From: Microbacteriaceae bacterium
GTDB taxonomy: Bacteria; Actinomycetota; Actinomycetes; Actinomycetales; Microbacteriaceae
NCBI GenBank assembly: GCA_025465095.1
Contig: JAODME010000003.1
Location: 1 to 64,000, forward strand
Length of the DNA stretch: 64,000 nucleotides
Reading direction: 5' to 3'
Position 1 is the stretch's first letter; each line of letters starts with the position of its first letter. This document shows positions 37,948 to 47,839 of this stretch, piece by piece. A model generated the notes under the pieces. The model saw only the letters and a list, made by a program, of their open reading frames with translations, made no database searches and had not been told where the DNA came from. The translations under genes and the position numbers were made by a program.

Positions 37948-38493
37948 GTGCGCGACGATGACGACAACACCGACACCATCATCGGACTGAGCGGAAGACC
38001 GAAGCTGGTCGCTTCGCCGAACGAGGACACGCTGCTGGGCGTGGCGCGGCCGCGATCCCCGAAGTCCGTCCGCCGTGCAGAAGCGGGTGATCCGGCACGG
38101 GTCGTTCATCGTTACCGGTTCCGCGTGAACGGTGAGGCTCCGAGTCAGCTGGACAGCCCTGTGCTGATCGGCCGACGACCGCGCGTTTCCGCTCTCATGG
38201 GTGCCGCGGCAGCGCGCCTGATCGTCGTCCCGTCGCCGTCAGGCGAGGTATCCGCGACCCACCTGGAGCTTCATCAGCACGGGGCATCCGTAATCGTGAC
38301 CGACATGCGATCGACAAACGGTACGGTAGTCACCATGCCGGGTATGCCGGCCCTGACGCTGCGGCCCGGGGAATCGGTCGTCGCCGCCCCAGGAACGCTC
38401 GTGGACATCGGCGATGGAAACTTCGTCGAGATCCTGCCGGTGCAGCGCATCGTCAGCCAAGAACGCGACGAGCTCGAAAGGCGATCCACGTGA
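37948..38493 (+). CDS. FHA domain protein
   Basis: A 181-residue cytoplasmic protein. The C-terminal two thirds form a forkhead-associated domain that binds phosphothreonine: VLIGRRPR at its start, SATHLELHQHG near residue 109, and MRSTNGTVV near residue 122. The N-terminal 50 residues are polar and contain TDTIIG and EDTLLG, Thr-containing acidic stretches typical of FHA-linked kinase substrates. It starts with GTG and overlaps the phosphatase gene by 4 bp. Confidence 0.88.
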   Translation: MRDDDDNTDTIIGLSGRPKLVASPNEDTLLGVARPRSPKSVRRAEAGDPARVVHRYRFRVNGEAPSQLDSPVLIGRRPRVSALMGAAAARLIVVPSPSGEVSATHLELHQHGASVIVTDMRSTNGTVVTMPGMPALTLRPGESVVAAPGTLVDIGDGNFVEILPVQRIVSQERDELERRST

Positions 38494-39338
38494 CGCAGAT
38501 AGGCCGATCGGCTGCGCGACAGTCCATCACCCTTCCCGGACCGGATGGCGGCGCGGGCGGCGGCACCGTCGACCTCGCGTGGGGAGCCGCGACCGACATC
38601 GGCCGTAAGCGCAAGCACAACGAGGACAGCTGGCTTGCCGAGTCGCCCATGTTCGTCGTCGCCGACGGCATGGGCGGTCATGCCGCTGGAGACGTCGCTA
38701 GTGCTGCCGTGGTGCGCCGGCTCGCAGAGGGGGTCAGCACGGACTTCGCGGAACCCGAGGCCATCGTCTCCGCGCTCAGGGTAGCCACCGCCGACATCAC
38801 CCTCGCCGATGACGTCGACGATCGCGGGGTGGGTACCACGGTGACCGGTGCGGCGCTCACCATCCAGGATGGCCTCCCATATTGGGCGGTGTTCAACATC
38901 GGTGACTCGCGGGTGTACCAGTTTCAGAACAACGAACTCTCCCAGGTCACGGTAGACCACTCGGTGGTGCAGGAACTTGTGGACGCGGGCATGATCCGGC
39001 CGGAGGACGCGGAGTCGCATCCCGATAGCAACGTCATCACGCGCGCCGTGGGCTTCAACTCGGAACCGATGATCGACCTGTGGACCCTGCCGGCGCGGCA
39101 GGGACTCCGGCTGCTGATCTGTTCCGACGGACTCACGAGAGAGGTCAGCGAAGACCGCCTGCGCCTGCACCTCGCGGCGGGGCTCAGCCCGCAGGAGACG
39201 GCGGCCGCGCTCGTGGAGGCGGCCCTCGCCGCCGGCGGTCGCGACAACATCACCACCGTCATCGTCGACGTCATCGGCCGTTCGGGCGGGTTCGAAATCG
39301 ACGACACGCTCCCGGGCGGTACGACCGCCGACCAGTGA
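38490..39338 (+). CDS. PP2C-family Ser/Thr protein phosphatase
   Basis: Metal-dependent phosphatase of 282 residues reversing Ser/Thr phosphorylation. PPM motifs are complete: RKHNEDSW, FVVADGMGGHAAGD, GTTVTG, NIGDSRVYQ, SDGLT and GGRDNIT supply the metal-binding aspartates. No membrane anchor is present, unlike PstP, so it is a soluble partner of the membrane kinase encoded next. Confidence 0.94.
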   Translation: MTQIGRSAARQSITLPGPDGGAGGGTVDLAWGAATDIGRKRKHNEDSWLAESPMFVVADGMGGHAAGDVASAAVVRRLAEGVSTDFAEPEAIVSALRVATADITLADDVDDRGVGTTVTGAALTIQDGLPYWAVFNIGDSRVYQFQNNELSQVTVDHSVVQELVDAGMIRPEDAESHPDSNVITRAVGFNSEPMIDLWTLPARQGLRLLICSDGLTREVSEDRLRLHLAAGLSPQETAAALVEAALAAGGRDNITTVIVDVIGRSGGFEIDDTLPGGTTADQ

Positions 39339-39342
39339 CGGC

Positions 39343-39362
39343 GCACCCAGAATTGGGGGTGC
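39343..39362 (+). other. Stem-loop between phosphatase and kinase genes
   Basis: GCACCC (39343-39348) pairs with GGGTGC (39357-39362) around an 8-nt loop, 5 bp after the phosphatase stop. No U-tract follows, so it is at best a weak or processing-type terminator. Confidence 0.35.
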
Positions 39363-39414
39363 GAAAGCGGCCCTTCAGGGCGTGTGCCACCGCCGATCCC
39401 GGAATGGCGCTTGG

Positions 39415-39420
39415 TAGAAT
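39415..39420 (+). promoter_or_regulatory. -10 element candidate before the kinase gene
   Basis: TAGAAT matches the -10 consensus in the only sizeable gap (168 bp) of the locus. It would give a leader of about 80 nt ahead of the kinase ATG, so kinase to EccC-like genes may be transcribed separately from the FHA-phosphatase pair. No convincing -35. Confidence 0.4.
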
Positions 39421-39506
39421 CGCTGTCTGATTCGCGCTCGTGCCGGCCGTGAAGGCGTGCAAGCTCGGTGAGGAACTCTACTCGGCGACAGACTCCAGGG
39501 GGCATC

Positions 39507-40931
39507 ATGGCCAGGCGCCTGCCGTCCCGCCCTCCCGTTCTGTCGGGCTTCACCCACGTGCACGTTCTCGGATCCGGCGGCTTCGCCGACGTCTTCCTCT
39601 ACGAGCAGAACATGCCGCGCAGACAGGTCGCCGTCAAGGTCATGCTGAGCGAGGTCGTCAACGACCAGGTCCGGCAGATGTTCCAGGCGGAGGCCAACCT
39701 GATGGCCCAGTTGAGTGCTCATCCGTCCATCCTCACGGTGTACCAGGCGAGCGTCTCCTCCGACGGACGGCCCTACATCGTGATGGAGTTCTGCTCCTCC
39801 GGCCTGAGCGAGCGCTACCGACGGGAGCGGATCCCCGTTCCCGAGATCCTGCGCATCGCGGTCAAGATCGGCAGCGCCATCGAGACCGCCCACCGCGTTG
39901 GCGTGCTGCACCGTGACATCAAGCCATCGAACATCCTCCTGACGGCCTACGGCCATCCCGTGCTATCCGACTTCGGGATCGCCTCGACTCTCGGAGAGGC
40001 GGACAACCAGGAAGCCGTGGGAATGTCGATTCCCTGGTCGGCGCCGGAAGTGTTGGCCGACGAGACCCCGGGAACTATCGAGTCCGAGGTGTGGTCGTTC
40101 GCCGCGACCGTCTACTCCCTGCTGGCGGGTCGTTCGCCCTTCGAGGTGCCGGGCGGTTCGAACGCGTCCGCGGACCTCATGGCGCGCATCGCGAAGGCGC
40201 GCGTGCAACCGATCGGCCGACCCGACGTGCCGGCGAGCCTTGAACGCACCCTCCAAGCGGCGATGTCAAGGAAGCCGGATGCCCGTCCACCAAGCATCCT
40301 CGAACTCGTACGCGAACTGCAGGCTGTCGAGAGCGAACTCGGCATGCCGCAGACTCCGATCGAGGTGGCCATGAACGAGTGGGCGCTCGGCGGCGTCGCC
40401 GACCTCGAAGACAAGACGAAGATCCGAAGTGTCGCGAGCGCGGTCCCGCCACAGGGAGGACGCCGAAGGCGGCGAAGCGTCGGGGACAGCGAATATGCCG
40501 CCGTCGGTACGATCGTGCGCGGGACCTCGCCCTCCTTGCGGGGCACAGGTACCGCGACGATCACCGCGACGCCGCGTCGCGTCCGCTGGCTGGCATGGTC
40601 GCTCGTCGCCGCCGTCGTGCTCATCATCGCCCTCGCGGCCGCGGTCACGGTGACCTTCGCGCGTGCGAGCACCACCAGCATCCCCGTCGTGACCGACATC
40701 TCGGCGAGCTCCACGAGCGACTCGGTCGAATTCTCCTGGACCGACCCCGGGCTGCGGCCGTCCGACACCTACCAGGTCACGGCCACCGACCAGGAGCCGA
40801 GCATCCAGAGCCGACCCGAGTTCACTGCCGCCGCGGAAGACGGCCAGCGCGTATGCATCGTCGTCACGGTGAACCGCGACGGGATCACCGGCCCGGCGAG
40901 CGGCGAGAAATGCCTCGACTTCTCATCGTGA
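39507..40931 (+). CDS. Membrane Ser/Thr protein kinase with short extracellular domain
   Basis: PknB-type kinase of 474 residues. Kinase domain residues 12-275: Gly loop LGSGGFADVF (21-30), Lys44 (VAVKV), Glu62, catalytic HRDIKPSN (135-142) and DFG (155-157). A linker with Arg-rich and Thr-rich stretches leads to one membrane helix near 360-383, and about 90 outside residues form a fibronectin-III-like module. The activation loop is short. The ATG at 39507 is chosen over 39468 because CAGGGGGC lies upstream. The giant surface protein gene follows 9 bp later. Confidence 0.94.
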   Translation: MARRLPSRPPVLSGFTHVHVLGSGGFADVFLYEQNMPRRQVAVKVMLSEVVNDQVRQMFQAEANLMAQLSAHPSILTVYQASVSSDGRPYIVMEFCSSGLSERYRRERIPVPEILRIAVKIGSAIETAHRVGVLHRDIKPSNILLTAYGHPVLSDFGIASTLGEADNQEAVGMSIPWSAPEVLADETPGTIESEVWSFAATVYSLLAGRSPFEVPGGSNASADLMARIAKARVQPIGRPDVPASLERTLQAAMSRKPDARPPSILELVRELQAVESELGMPQTPIEVAMNEWALGGVADLEDKTKIRSVASAVPPQGGRRRRRSVGDSEYAAVGTIVRGTSPSLRGTGTATITATPRRVRWLAWSLVAAVVLIIALAAAVTVTFARASTTSIPVVTDISASSTSDSVEFSWTDPGLRPSDTYQVTATDQEPSIQSRPEFTAAAEDGQRVCIVVTVNRDGITGPASGEKCLDFSS

Positions 40932-40940
40932 TCGACCCCA

Positions 40941-43900
40941 GTGCTTAGGCGGTGGCTCTCTCGCCACAAGCCGCTGGTCGCCACCGCGACGAGCGGCTCC
41001 GTCATCGCCGCCCTCGTCGCGACGATCGCGGTCGTCTCGGGCGGCTACGAGGCGCAACGGTTCGACCTGGGTGATGGGTCGGTCTGGGTCGCCAATGGCG
41101 CCCAGCAGGCCATCGGCCGCGCTAACACCCAGATCCTCCAGCTGGACACCGTCGTGGAAGCGGCGGGAACCGCCCTCGACGTCGTGCAGTCCGGCGCGAC
41201 CGTGCTGCTCGTCGACCGCACGGAAAACACCGTCGATGTCATCGATCCGGCGACCGCGGAAAGTGTGGAGAGCGTTCCGCTGCCGACGCAATCGCCGGAG
41301 GTGTTCCTCGCGGGCGGGACGGTGGTCATCCATTCGGCTCGGAGCGGCGAAGTGTGGATCGTGCCGGTCGCGGACCTTGGGAGTTTCGACGCCGAGTCGG
41401 AGGCGACGCGGAGCCTTGGAGCCGGCTCCGTCGTGAGCGTCAGCCCGAACGGCACGATCTTCCTGTTCTCATCCGATGCGCGAGAGGTCTACCGCGTCAA
41501 CTCGTCGACGGGCGACACCGAACGCACCTACTCCGCCGACTTCGGCGAGGAGGGGGCGGACATCGGCATGACCGCGATCGGCGAGCGCTGGGTTCTGCTC
41601 GACGGGAAAGCAGGACGGCTCTCCATCGAGGGAAGGACCGTGGAACTTGCGGAGTGGATCCCCGATCCGGAAAGCGCCTTGCTCGGCGAGCCCGTCCAAG
41701 CGGGGGACCGAGTGATCGTCAGCCATGAAGGAGGGCTCCTAGCGGTCCCGCTCTCAAACGCCGAACCGGAGCGGCTCATTGCAGACAGGGACGGGAATCC
41801 CGCGCCTCCCCTTGTGCTCGGAAACTGTGTGTTCGGAGCGTGGTCGAGCGGATCCGCGTGGCGCCAGTGCGGGAGTTCGGAAAGCGTCGAGTTCGAGCTC
41901 GCTGGTGCGCCGGCTCCGGCCGCACGCCTCGATTTCGTTCACAACGGTGATCACGCCGTCGTGAACGATCCGAGATCGGGCGCCACCTGGGCGGTGCAGA
42001 GCCACGGCGAGTCAATCGACAACTGGGACGACCTGATCGTCGACGATGAGGACCAGCGTGAGGTCGAGGAGGATATCGACGACGCACCACCCGAATTCGA
42101 GAAGAACCAGCTTCCCCCCGTCGCTGTCGACGACGAGTTCGGCGCCCGCGCCGGCCGAGCCACCCTGCTCCCGGTCCTGCTGAACGACTACGATCCCAAC
42201 GGAGACGCCCTCATCGTGGAGTCGGTCGAGCAGCTCGACGAGTCCCTCGGCCGCATTGACGTGGTGGGGGACCGTCAGGTGCTGCAGCTCAGCCTGAATG
42301 CTGCCACGACCGGGATGCTCACCCTCCGCTACACCATCAGTGACGGCCGCGGAGGTAGCGCGAGCGCGAGCGTCGCCGTGACAGTCAGGAGCGAGGGCGA
42401 GAACGCCGCACCGCGACAGGTGCGGACCTCGCGGGCTTTCGTCGCTCAGGGCGGCCGGGCCAGCACATCCGTGCTCGGCGACTGGATCGACCCCGACGGT
42501 GATGCGTTCTATCTCACCGCCGCCAGCACGCCGGCCCCCGACAGCGCGACGTACAAGCCGGAAGGTGTCGTCGTGTTCGAGGAAGGAGGAGCATCTGGCG
42601 AGAACCGATCCGTTGCGCTCGTCGTCTCCGACGGGCAGGCCGACGGTGTCGGCAGCCTCGAGATGACTGTTCACCCGGTCGGCGAGGTGCCGATCATCGC
42701 CGACCCCTTCGTGGTTCCGACCTACGCCGGCCAGGAGGTCACGGTGAGCCCCCTCGAGCACGTTCGAGGTGGCAGCGGAACAATCCGGCTCATCAGCGTC
42801 GCGCCGAAGGCGGGCGCGAGTATCCACGCGAGCCTCGACAGCGGAACATTCCGGTTCGTCAGCGAACAGGTGCGATCACACAACCTCGACTACGTGGTGA
42901 GCGACGGCGACCAGAGCGTCACCGGCAGGATCCGGGTCGAAGTCGCGCCACCACCTGGCGCGAACAGCACGCCGATCACGACCCCGAAGACCGTTTTCGT
43001 GAAGACGCTCAGCAGCGAGGTGGTCGACATCGCATCCACCGACATCGACCCGGCAGGGGGGGTGCTCCTCGTCGCCGGAGTCGAGGACATCCCCACCGGG
43101 TCGGGCGTGCGCGCCGATGTCCTCGAGCAGCGCGCCGTGCGGGTCACGCTCACCTCACCATTGGATTCCGGGCCAGTGTCCTTCAACTACCGCGTGACGA
43201 ACGGGCTCGCGCAAGCCGTCGGCGTGATCACTGTGATCGAGGTGCCGCGACCCAGTAGCTTGCAACCGCCGGTGGCCGACGACGACTCCGTCACCGTGCG
43301 GGTGGGTGATGCGATCGACATCCCCGTCCTGGCCAACGACGTTCACCCGGACGGCGAAGAGCTAAGCCTGAATCAGGAACTGCAGACGAATCTGAAGCGA
43401 GAGTCAGGGCTTCTCTTCGCATCGGGCGACAGGTTGCGGTACCTCGCACCGGACCGGACCGGCAACTTCACCGCCGTGTATGAGGTCGCGGGACCCGACG
43501 GGCAGGTCGACCAGGCGCAGGTGCGGATCGCCGTCCGGGAGGCGGTGGACTCCACCAATCAGGCGCCGGTTCCGCAGACGGTGGTGGCGCGCGTTCTCGC
43601 CGGTGAGACGGTGCGCATTCCGATACCGCTGGGTGGGATCGACGCTGACGGCGACTCGGTGAAGTTGCTCGGTCAGGAGACCAACCCGGAGAGGGGCTCG
43701 GTGACCCAGGTCGGTTCTGACTACCTCGACTACCGTGCCGGGGACTACTCCGCGGGAACCGATAGTTTCGGCTACACCGTCATCGACGCGCTGGGCGAGC
43801 GAGGATCTGGGACGGTACGCGTCGGAATCAGCCCGCGCGAGGGAGCCCGCAACCCGGTCGCGATCGAGGACGAGGTGCGCATCCGGCCGGGCAAGACGGT

Positions 43901-46823
43901 GTCAGTGCAGGTGCTGGCGAACGATTCCGATCCAGACGGAAGCACTCTGAGCATCGTTGGAGTCGACCCTAACTCTCCGGACATCGGGTGGGAGATCGTG
44001 GGCGATGTAGTCGCGGTGAAACCGCCCGCCGCCCCCGGAAGCTACGGGCTCGTCTACACGATCGAGAACGCGTACGGCGGAACAAGCTCCAACTTCCTCA
44101 CCGTCATCGTCGATCCAGCTGCCCCGCCCTCGTATCCCATCGTCACCGACACGGTGCTGACCCTGTCGGACATTCTGGACAGGGAGTCCGTCAACGTCGA
44201 CGTCCTCCGCGGCGTGTTCTTCGCAGACGGGGACGTGTCCTCCTTGTCTCTCTCGTTGCTGTCGGGCTTCGGCGAGACGGCCCAGGTCACGAGCGACCGC
44301 CGCATCGTGGTCAGGATCACCGAGCAACGGCAGGTCATCCCCTTTGCCGTCGCGAACCCGGATGACCCGTCGGTCGTGGCGCACGCCTTCGTGTGGGTGC
44401 CCGGCTTCTCCGACGCCCTGCCGCAGCTGGACCGCTCCGCCCGTGCGCTGGAGGTGGCGAGCGAAACGACGCTGACGATCGAACTCAGCGACCACGTCAT
44501 CGCGGTCGGCGGTCGACCGGTGATACTCGCGGACGCCACCTCCGTACAGGCGACCCACGCGAACGGCGACAGTCTCGTCGTAGACAAGGACACGCTCCGG
44601 TTCACGTCGGCCGACGTCTATTTCGGTCCGGCGTCGATCTCGTTCGAGGTGACGGACGGCGCGTCCGCCGAGGACCCGGACGGGCGCAGGGCGACGCTCG
44701 TGCTGCCGATCGAGGTGACCGCGCGCGAGAACCAGCCTCCGTCGTTCACTGGAGGCGTCATCGACTTCGAGCCGGGGCAGTCGAAGACCCTGGATCTGCT
44801 GCGTCTCACCAACTACCCCTACGACGACTCCGACGAACTCGTCTACACCTCGATCTCGTCGCCGCCCGCCGGCTTCAGCTACACGATCACGGGAACGCAA
44901 CTCTCGATCCAGGCGAACGACTCTGCCCTGAAGGGCGCCAGAAGCGCCATGACGATCGGGGTCCGGGACGACCTCTCCGAGGTGCAGTCCGGTCGCCTGG
45001 AACTCAACGTAGTTCCCTCGACCAGGCCGCTCGCACGGCCATCCGCAGACGCCGTCATCGCTCCGCGTGGCCAGACGACAACCGTGGACGTGCTCGCGAA
45101 CGACGAGGCGACTAATCCGTTCCCCGGCCGCGCGCTGAGCGTCGTCGCGATCCGCGGTCTCGACGGCGCGTCGGTCCCCGATGGTGTCACGATCACCCCC
45201 AACGCCGACCGGTCCCGGCTCGCCGTGACCGTGTCGTCCGCAGCAGCGCCCATCGACACGAACCTGCAGTACCAGGTGGCCGACGCCACGGGCGACCCCG
45301 ACCGCTACGCTTACGGGTCGATTCGCATTTCCGTGCAGGATCGACCGGCTGTCCCCGCGGCACCTACCCGCGCCACGGGTGGTTACGAGGAGGGGCTCCT
45401 CACTCTGCGCCTCGACGCGCCCGCCTCGAACAATTCGCCCATCACGAAGTACGAGGTGATCAGCTCGAGTCACGGCGCGTACCGCACGTCGTGCGACACC
45501 GATCTGCGTTGCGCCCTCTCCGATCTCGTGCCGGGACTTCGCTACCAGTTCACAGTCGTGGCGACGAATGCGCTCGGCTCCTCGGACCCTAGTCCTCTCA
45601 GCGGGATTCTCAGCGCCGATTACCTTCCGGCGGCTCCGCGCTCGGTGAGCGCCGTAGCCAGCGCCGCCAACCCGTCGGGGGCCGCTCTCGACGTGCGCTG
45701 GGCTGCAGTGCCGAACCCGAGCCCTGGCAGTCCAGTGGCCGGCTACTCCGTCAACGTCGCCGGGCCGGGCGTCGACTACACGGAATCGGTCGCCGCGTCG
45801 ACGACATCGCTCACCACGACGAACAATGCACTGAGGCCGGACACCGCCTACGTCGTGACCGTGTTCGCCCGCAACGGCGCGCTCGTCGTCAGCGACGCGG
45901 ATTGGCGAAAGACCGCATCCGCACCCGCGAGGACCATCGGACCCCCCAGCCAGACCGCAGGCGGAGTCTCCGCCGCGGTGGTCGGAACCAGCGGACACAT
46001 CCAGGTGACCTGGGGGGCGAGCGGCGCCAACGGTGACACGGGAGTGACCTATTCGGTCGGTCGGTTCGAGGCGGCCGGTCCTCTGCCCGACTCCTGCACC
46101 GCCGGCGGCAGCAAACCGGGCGTCGCGGCGGGCGCGACGGCGCCGGCCGCATCCGGATGGACCGACACGGCGACGAGCGACGGCGCCAGCTATCGCTACG
46201 TCGTGTATTCGGAGAACTCGCTCTTCTGCACCGCCACCGCGTCCGGTGCGGTGGAAAGCAAGACGCCTCCCGGCGTTCCAACGGCAACGACGAGCCTCTC
46301 TCCGCACGGCGGACAGGCCGACCTGCTCGTCGGCTCGCTTTCCGCGGCGGGGACCGTGCAGCGCTTCCAGGCGCAGTTGAACGACTCCGGCGTCTGGTTC
46401 GACGTCGCGCCGGGCCAATGGCTCACCTCGTTCGCCGACGCGAGCGTGTACGGAAACCCGCAGTCCGTGTCCTACCGGGCATGCCGGGATTCGACGTCGA
46501 ACCTCTGTGGATCACCGTCCGCCGCGGCGACGCTCACGCCGATCAACGCGCGCGGCGAGCTCGTGTCCTGCGAGGTCGGCTCGACGCCGATCGCCAACGC
46601 CCCCGTCAACGCGGGCGCGCCCGAGGTTCGTTATTTGTACTCCTACAACACGGGCCAGCGCCCGGAGGCATGGACGCCGTACGTCGAGGACGCGATCGCG
46701 CCACCCCCCGCTCAGCTCGGCGCGGAGACATCCGTGCGCCTCAGGACGATCGTGACGATTGCAGGGCAGAGTTACGAGGACGCGGATTACGCCGAAGGCA
46801 AGTGCCAGAACGCGCAGCCGTGA
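40941..46823 (+). CDS. Giant membrane-anchored Ig/cadherin-like and Fn3 repeat surface protein
   Basis: A 1960-residue protein. A basic 11-residue N-terminus and one helix (about 13-35) make it an uncleaved type II anchor; everything else faces outside. Residues about 40-360 look like a beta-propeller (VLLVDRTENTVDVIDPAT, VSVSPNGTIFLFSSD). An acidic linker (365-386) follows, then tandem Ig/cadherin-like repeats with the signature VLLNDYDPNGD or VLANDxDPDG near residues 400, 790, 985 and 1380. Four Fn3-like modules begin near 1470, 1563, 1667 and 1774. No LPxTG sorting signal is present. The GTG start is 9 bp after the kinase. Probable adhesin or envelope scaffold regulated by the kinase module; function is not established. 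Confidence 0.85.
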   Translation: MLRRWLSRHKPLVATATSGSVIAALVATIAVVSGGYEAQRFDLGDGSVWVANGAQQAIGRANTQILQLDTVVEAAGTALDVVQSGATVLLVDRTENTVDVIDPATAESVESVPLPTQSPEVFLAGGTVVIHSARSGEVWIVPVADLGSFDAESEATRSLGAGSVVSVSPNGTIFLFSSDAREVYRVNSSTGDTERTYSADFGEEGADIGMTAIGERWVLLDGKAGRLSIEGRTVELAEWIPDPESALLGEPVQAGDRVIVSHEGGLLAVPLSNAEPERLIADRDGNPAPPLVLGNCVFGAWSSGSAWRQCGSSESVEFELAGAPAPAARLDFVHNGDHAVVNDPRSGATWAVQSHGESIDNWDDLIVDDEDQREVEEDIDDAPPEFEKNQLPPVAVDDEFGARAGRATLLPVLLNDYDPNGDALIVESVEQLDESLGRIDVVGDRQVLQLSLNAATTGMLTLRYTISDGRGGSASASVAVTVRSEGENAAPRQVRTSRAFVAQGGRASTSVLGDWIDPDGDAFYLTAASTPAPDSATYKPEGVVVFEEGGASGENRSVALVVSDGQADGVGSLEMTVHPVGEVPIIADPFVVPTYAGQEVTVSPLEHVRGGSGTIRLISVAPKAGASIHASLDSGTFRFVSEQVRSHNLDYVVSDGDQSVTGRIRVEVAPPPGANSTPITTPKTVFVKTLSSEVVDIASTDIDPAGGVLLVAGVEDIPTGSGVRADVLEQRAVRVTLTSPLDSGPVSFNYRVTNGLAQAVGVITVIEVPRPSSLQPPVADDDSVTVRVGDAIDIPVLANDVHPDGEELSLNQELQTNLKRESGLLFASGDRLRYLAPDRTGNFTAVYEVAGPDGQVDQAQVRIAVREAVDSTNQAPVPQTVVARVLAGETVRIPIPLGGIDADGDSVKLLGQETNPERGSVTQVGSDYLDYRAGDYSAGTDSFGYTVIDALGERGSGTVRVGISPREGARNPVAIEDEVRIRPGKTVSVQVLANDSDPDGSTLSIVGVDPNSPDIGWEIVGDVVAVKPPAAPGSYGLVYTIENAYGGTSSNFLTVIVDPAAPPSYPIVTDTVLTLSDILDRESVNVDVLRGVFFADGDVSSLSLSLLSGFGETAQVTSDRRIVVRITEQRQVIPFAVANPDDPSVVAHAFVWVPGFSDALPQLDRSARALEVASETTLTIELSDHVIAVGGRPVILADATSVQATHANGDSLVVDKDTLRFTSADVYFGPASISFEVTDGASAEDPDGRRATLVLPIEVTARENQPPSFTGGVIDFEPGQSKTLDLLRLTNYPYDDSDELVYTSISSPPAGFSYTITGTQLSIQANDSALKGARSAMTIGVRDDLSEVQSGRLELNVVPSTRPLARPSADAVIAPRGQTTTVDVLANDEATNPFPGRALSVVAIRGLDGASVPDGVTITPNADRSRLAVTVSSAAAPIDTNLQYQVADATGDPDRYAYGSIRISVQDRPAVPAAPTRATGGYEEGLLTLRLDAPASNNSPITKYEVISSSHGAYRTSCDTDLRCALSDLVPGLRYQFTVVATNALGSSDPSPLSGILSADYLPAAPRSVSAVASAANPSGAALDVRWAAVPNPSPGSPVAGYSVNVAGPGVDYTESVAASTTSLTTTNNALRPDTAYVVTVFARNGALVVSDADWRKTASAPARTIGPPSQTAGGVSAAVVGTSGHIQVTWGASGANGDTGVTYSVGRFEAAGPLPDSCTAGGSKPGVAAGATAPAASGWTDTATSDGASYRYVVYSENSLFCTATASGAVESKTPPGVPTATTSLSPHGGQADLLVGSLSAAGTVQRFQAQLNDSGVWFDVAPGQWLTSFADASVYGNPQSVSYRACRDSTSNLCGSPSAAATLTPINARGELVSCEVGSTPIANAPVNAGAPEVRYLYSYNTGQRPEAWTPYVEDAIAPPPAQLGAETSVRLRTIVTIAGQSYEDADYAEGKCQNAQP

Positions 46824-47839
46824 TCGACCAGCAGACGACTTCCTCAGCGACGCAAGGACTCCAACGCATGACCATGACCCCAGAGCAGGCCGGCTGGTTC
46901 TCGGCGAACTTCAACAGACTCGTCGCTAACGTCGAACAGGTCCTGCTCGGCAAGACCCTTGTCGTGCGCCTCGCCTTCACCGCGCTCCTCTCGGAGGGGC
47001 ACCTGCTCCTGGAGGACTTCCCGGGAACGGGCAAGACCTCACTCGCACGCGCCATCGCACAGAGCGTCGCCGGAGTGAGCAGCCGGATCCAGTTCACACC
47101 CGACCTTCTACCGGCTGACATCACCGGTGTGAGCATCTACGACCAGCGAACCAGCCGATTCGACTTCCATCCAGGCCCGATCTTCGCCAACATCGTGCTC
47201 GCCGACGAGATCAACCGGGCGAGTCCGAAGACTCAGTCGGCCCTGCTCGAGGTCATGGAGGAGGGGCAGGTGACGGTCGACGGTGTCACCCACGACGCCG
47301 AAGCGCCGTTCATGGTCATCGCAACCCAGAACCCGATCGAACAGGCCGGAACCTATCGCCTCCCGGAGGCCCAGCTCGACCGGTTCATCATGAAGGCATC
47401 GATCGGCTATCCCGACCATGCGTCGACGATCCGGATCCTGGAAGGGGCAGGCAAGAGGGCGCACGACACGATCCTGCCTGCCGTCGCGGCCGCGAGCACG
47501 ATCGTCGAGATGGCGGCGCTCGCCCGGACGGTGCACGTCGACGCGTCCATCAACGACTACGTGTCCCGCCTCGTCGAGGCCAGTCGCGGCGCTACCGAGG
47601 TCCGGCTCGGTGTCTCCGTGCGCGGGGCGCTGGCACTCGTGCGCGCCGCGAAGACGCTCGCCGCAGCTTCCGGGCGACACTATGTGATTCCGGACGACAT
47701 CAAGGTGCTCGCGGAACCGGTTCTCTCGCACCGACTGATCCTCGACGCGGAGGCGGAGTTCGACGGCGTGACCGACTCGAGCATAATCAGCCAGCTCCTG
47801 ATCGAGACCCCTCCGCCAAGCGACAGGCAAGCGGTGTGA
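46820..47839 (+). CDS. MoxR-family AAA+ ATPase
   Basis: Chaperone-like AAA+ ATPase of 339 residues. Walker A is PGTGKTS (68-74), Walker B LADEIN (127-132), and the MoxR sensor segment IATQNPIEQAGTYRLPEAQLDRF is intact. The GTG start overlaps the giant gene stop; ATG 46868 is an alternative that would remove 16 residues. MoxR with DUF58 and transglutaminase-like genes is a recurrent module, thought to mature or insert envelope complexes. Confidence 0.93.
   Translation: MIDQQTTSSATQGLQRMTMTPEQAGWFSANFNRLVANVEQVLLGKTLVVRLAFTALLSEGHLLLEDFPGTGKTSLARAIAQSVAGVSSRIQFTPDLLPADITGVSIYDQRTSRFDFHPGPIFANIVLADEINRASPKTQSALLEVMEEGQVTVDGVTHDAEAPFMVIATQNPIEQAGTYRLPEAQLDRFIMKASIGYPDHASTIRILEGAGKRAHDTILPAVAAASTIVEMAALARTVHVDASINDYVSRLVEASRGATEVRLGVSVRGALALVRAAKTLAAASGRHYVIPDDIKVLAEPVLSHRLILDAEAEFDGVTDSSIISQLLIETPPPSDRQAV

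Noticed and set aside
43902-46418. Open frame of 838 codons antisense to the giant surface protein gene
   Set aside because: Composition is Arg/Gly/Val/Asp-rich and the sense frame has clear Ig and Fn3 repeats throughout.
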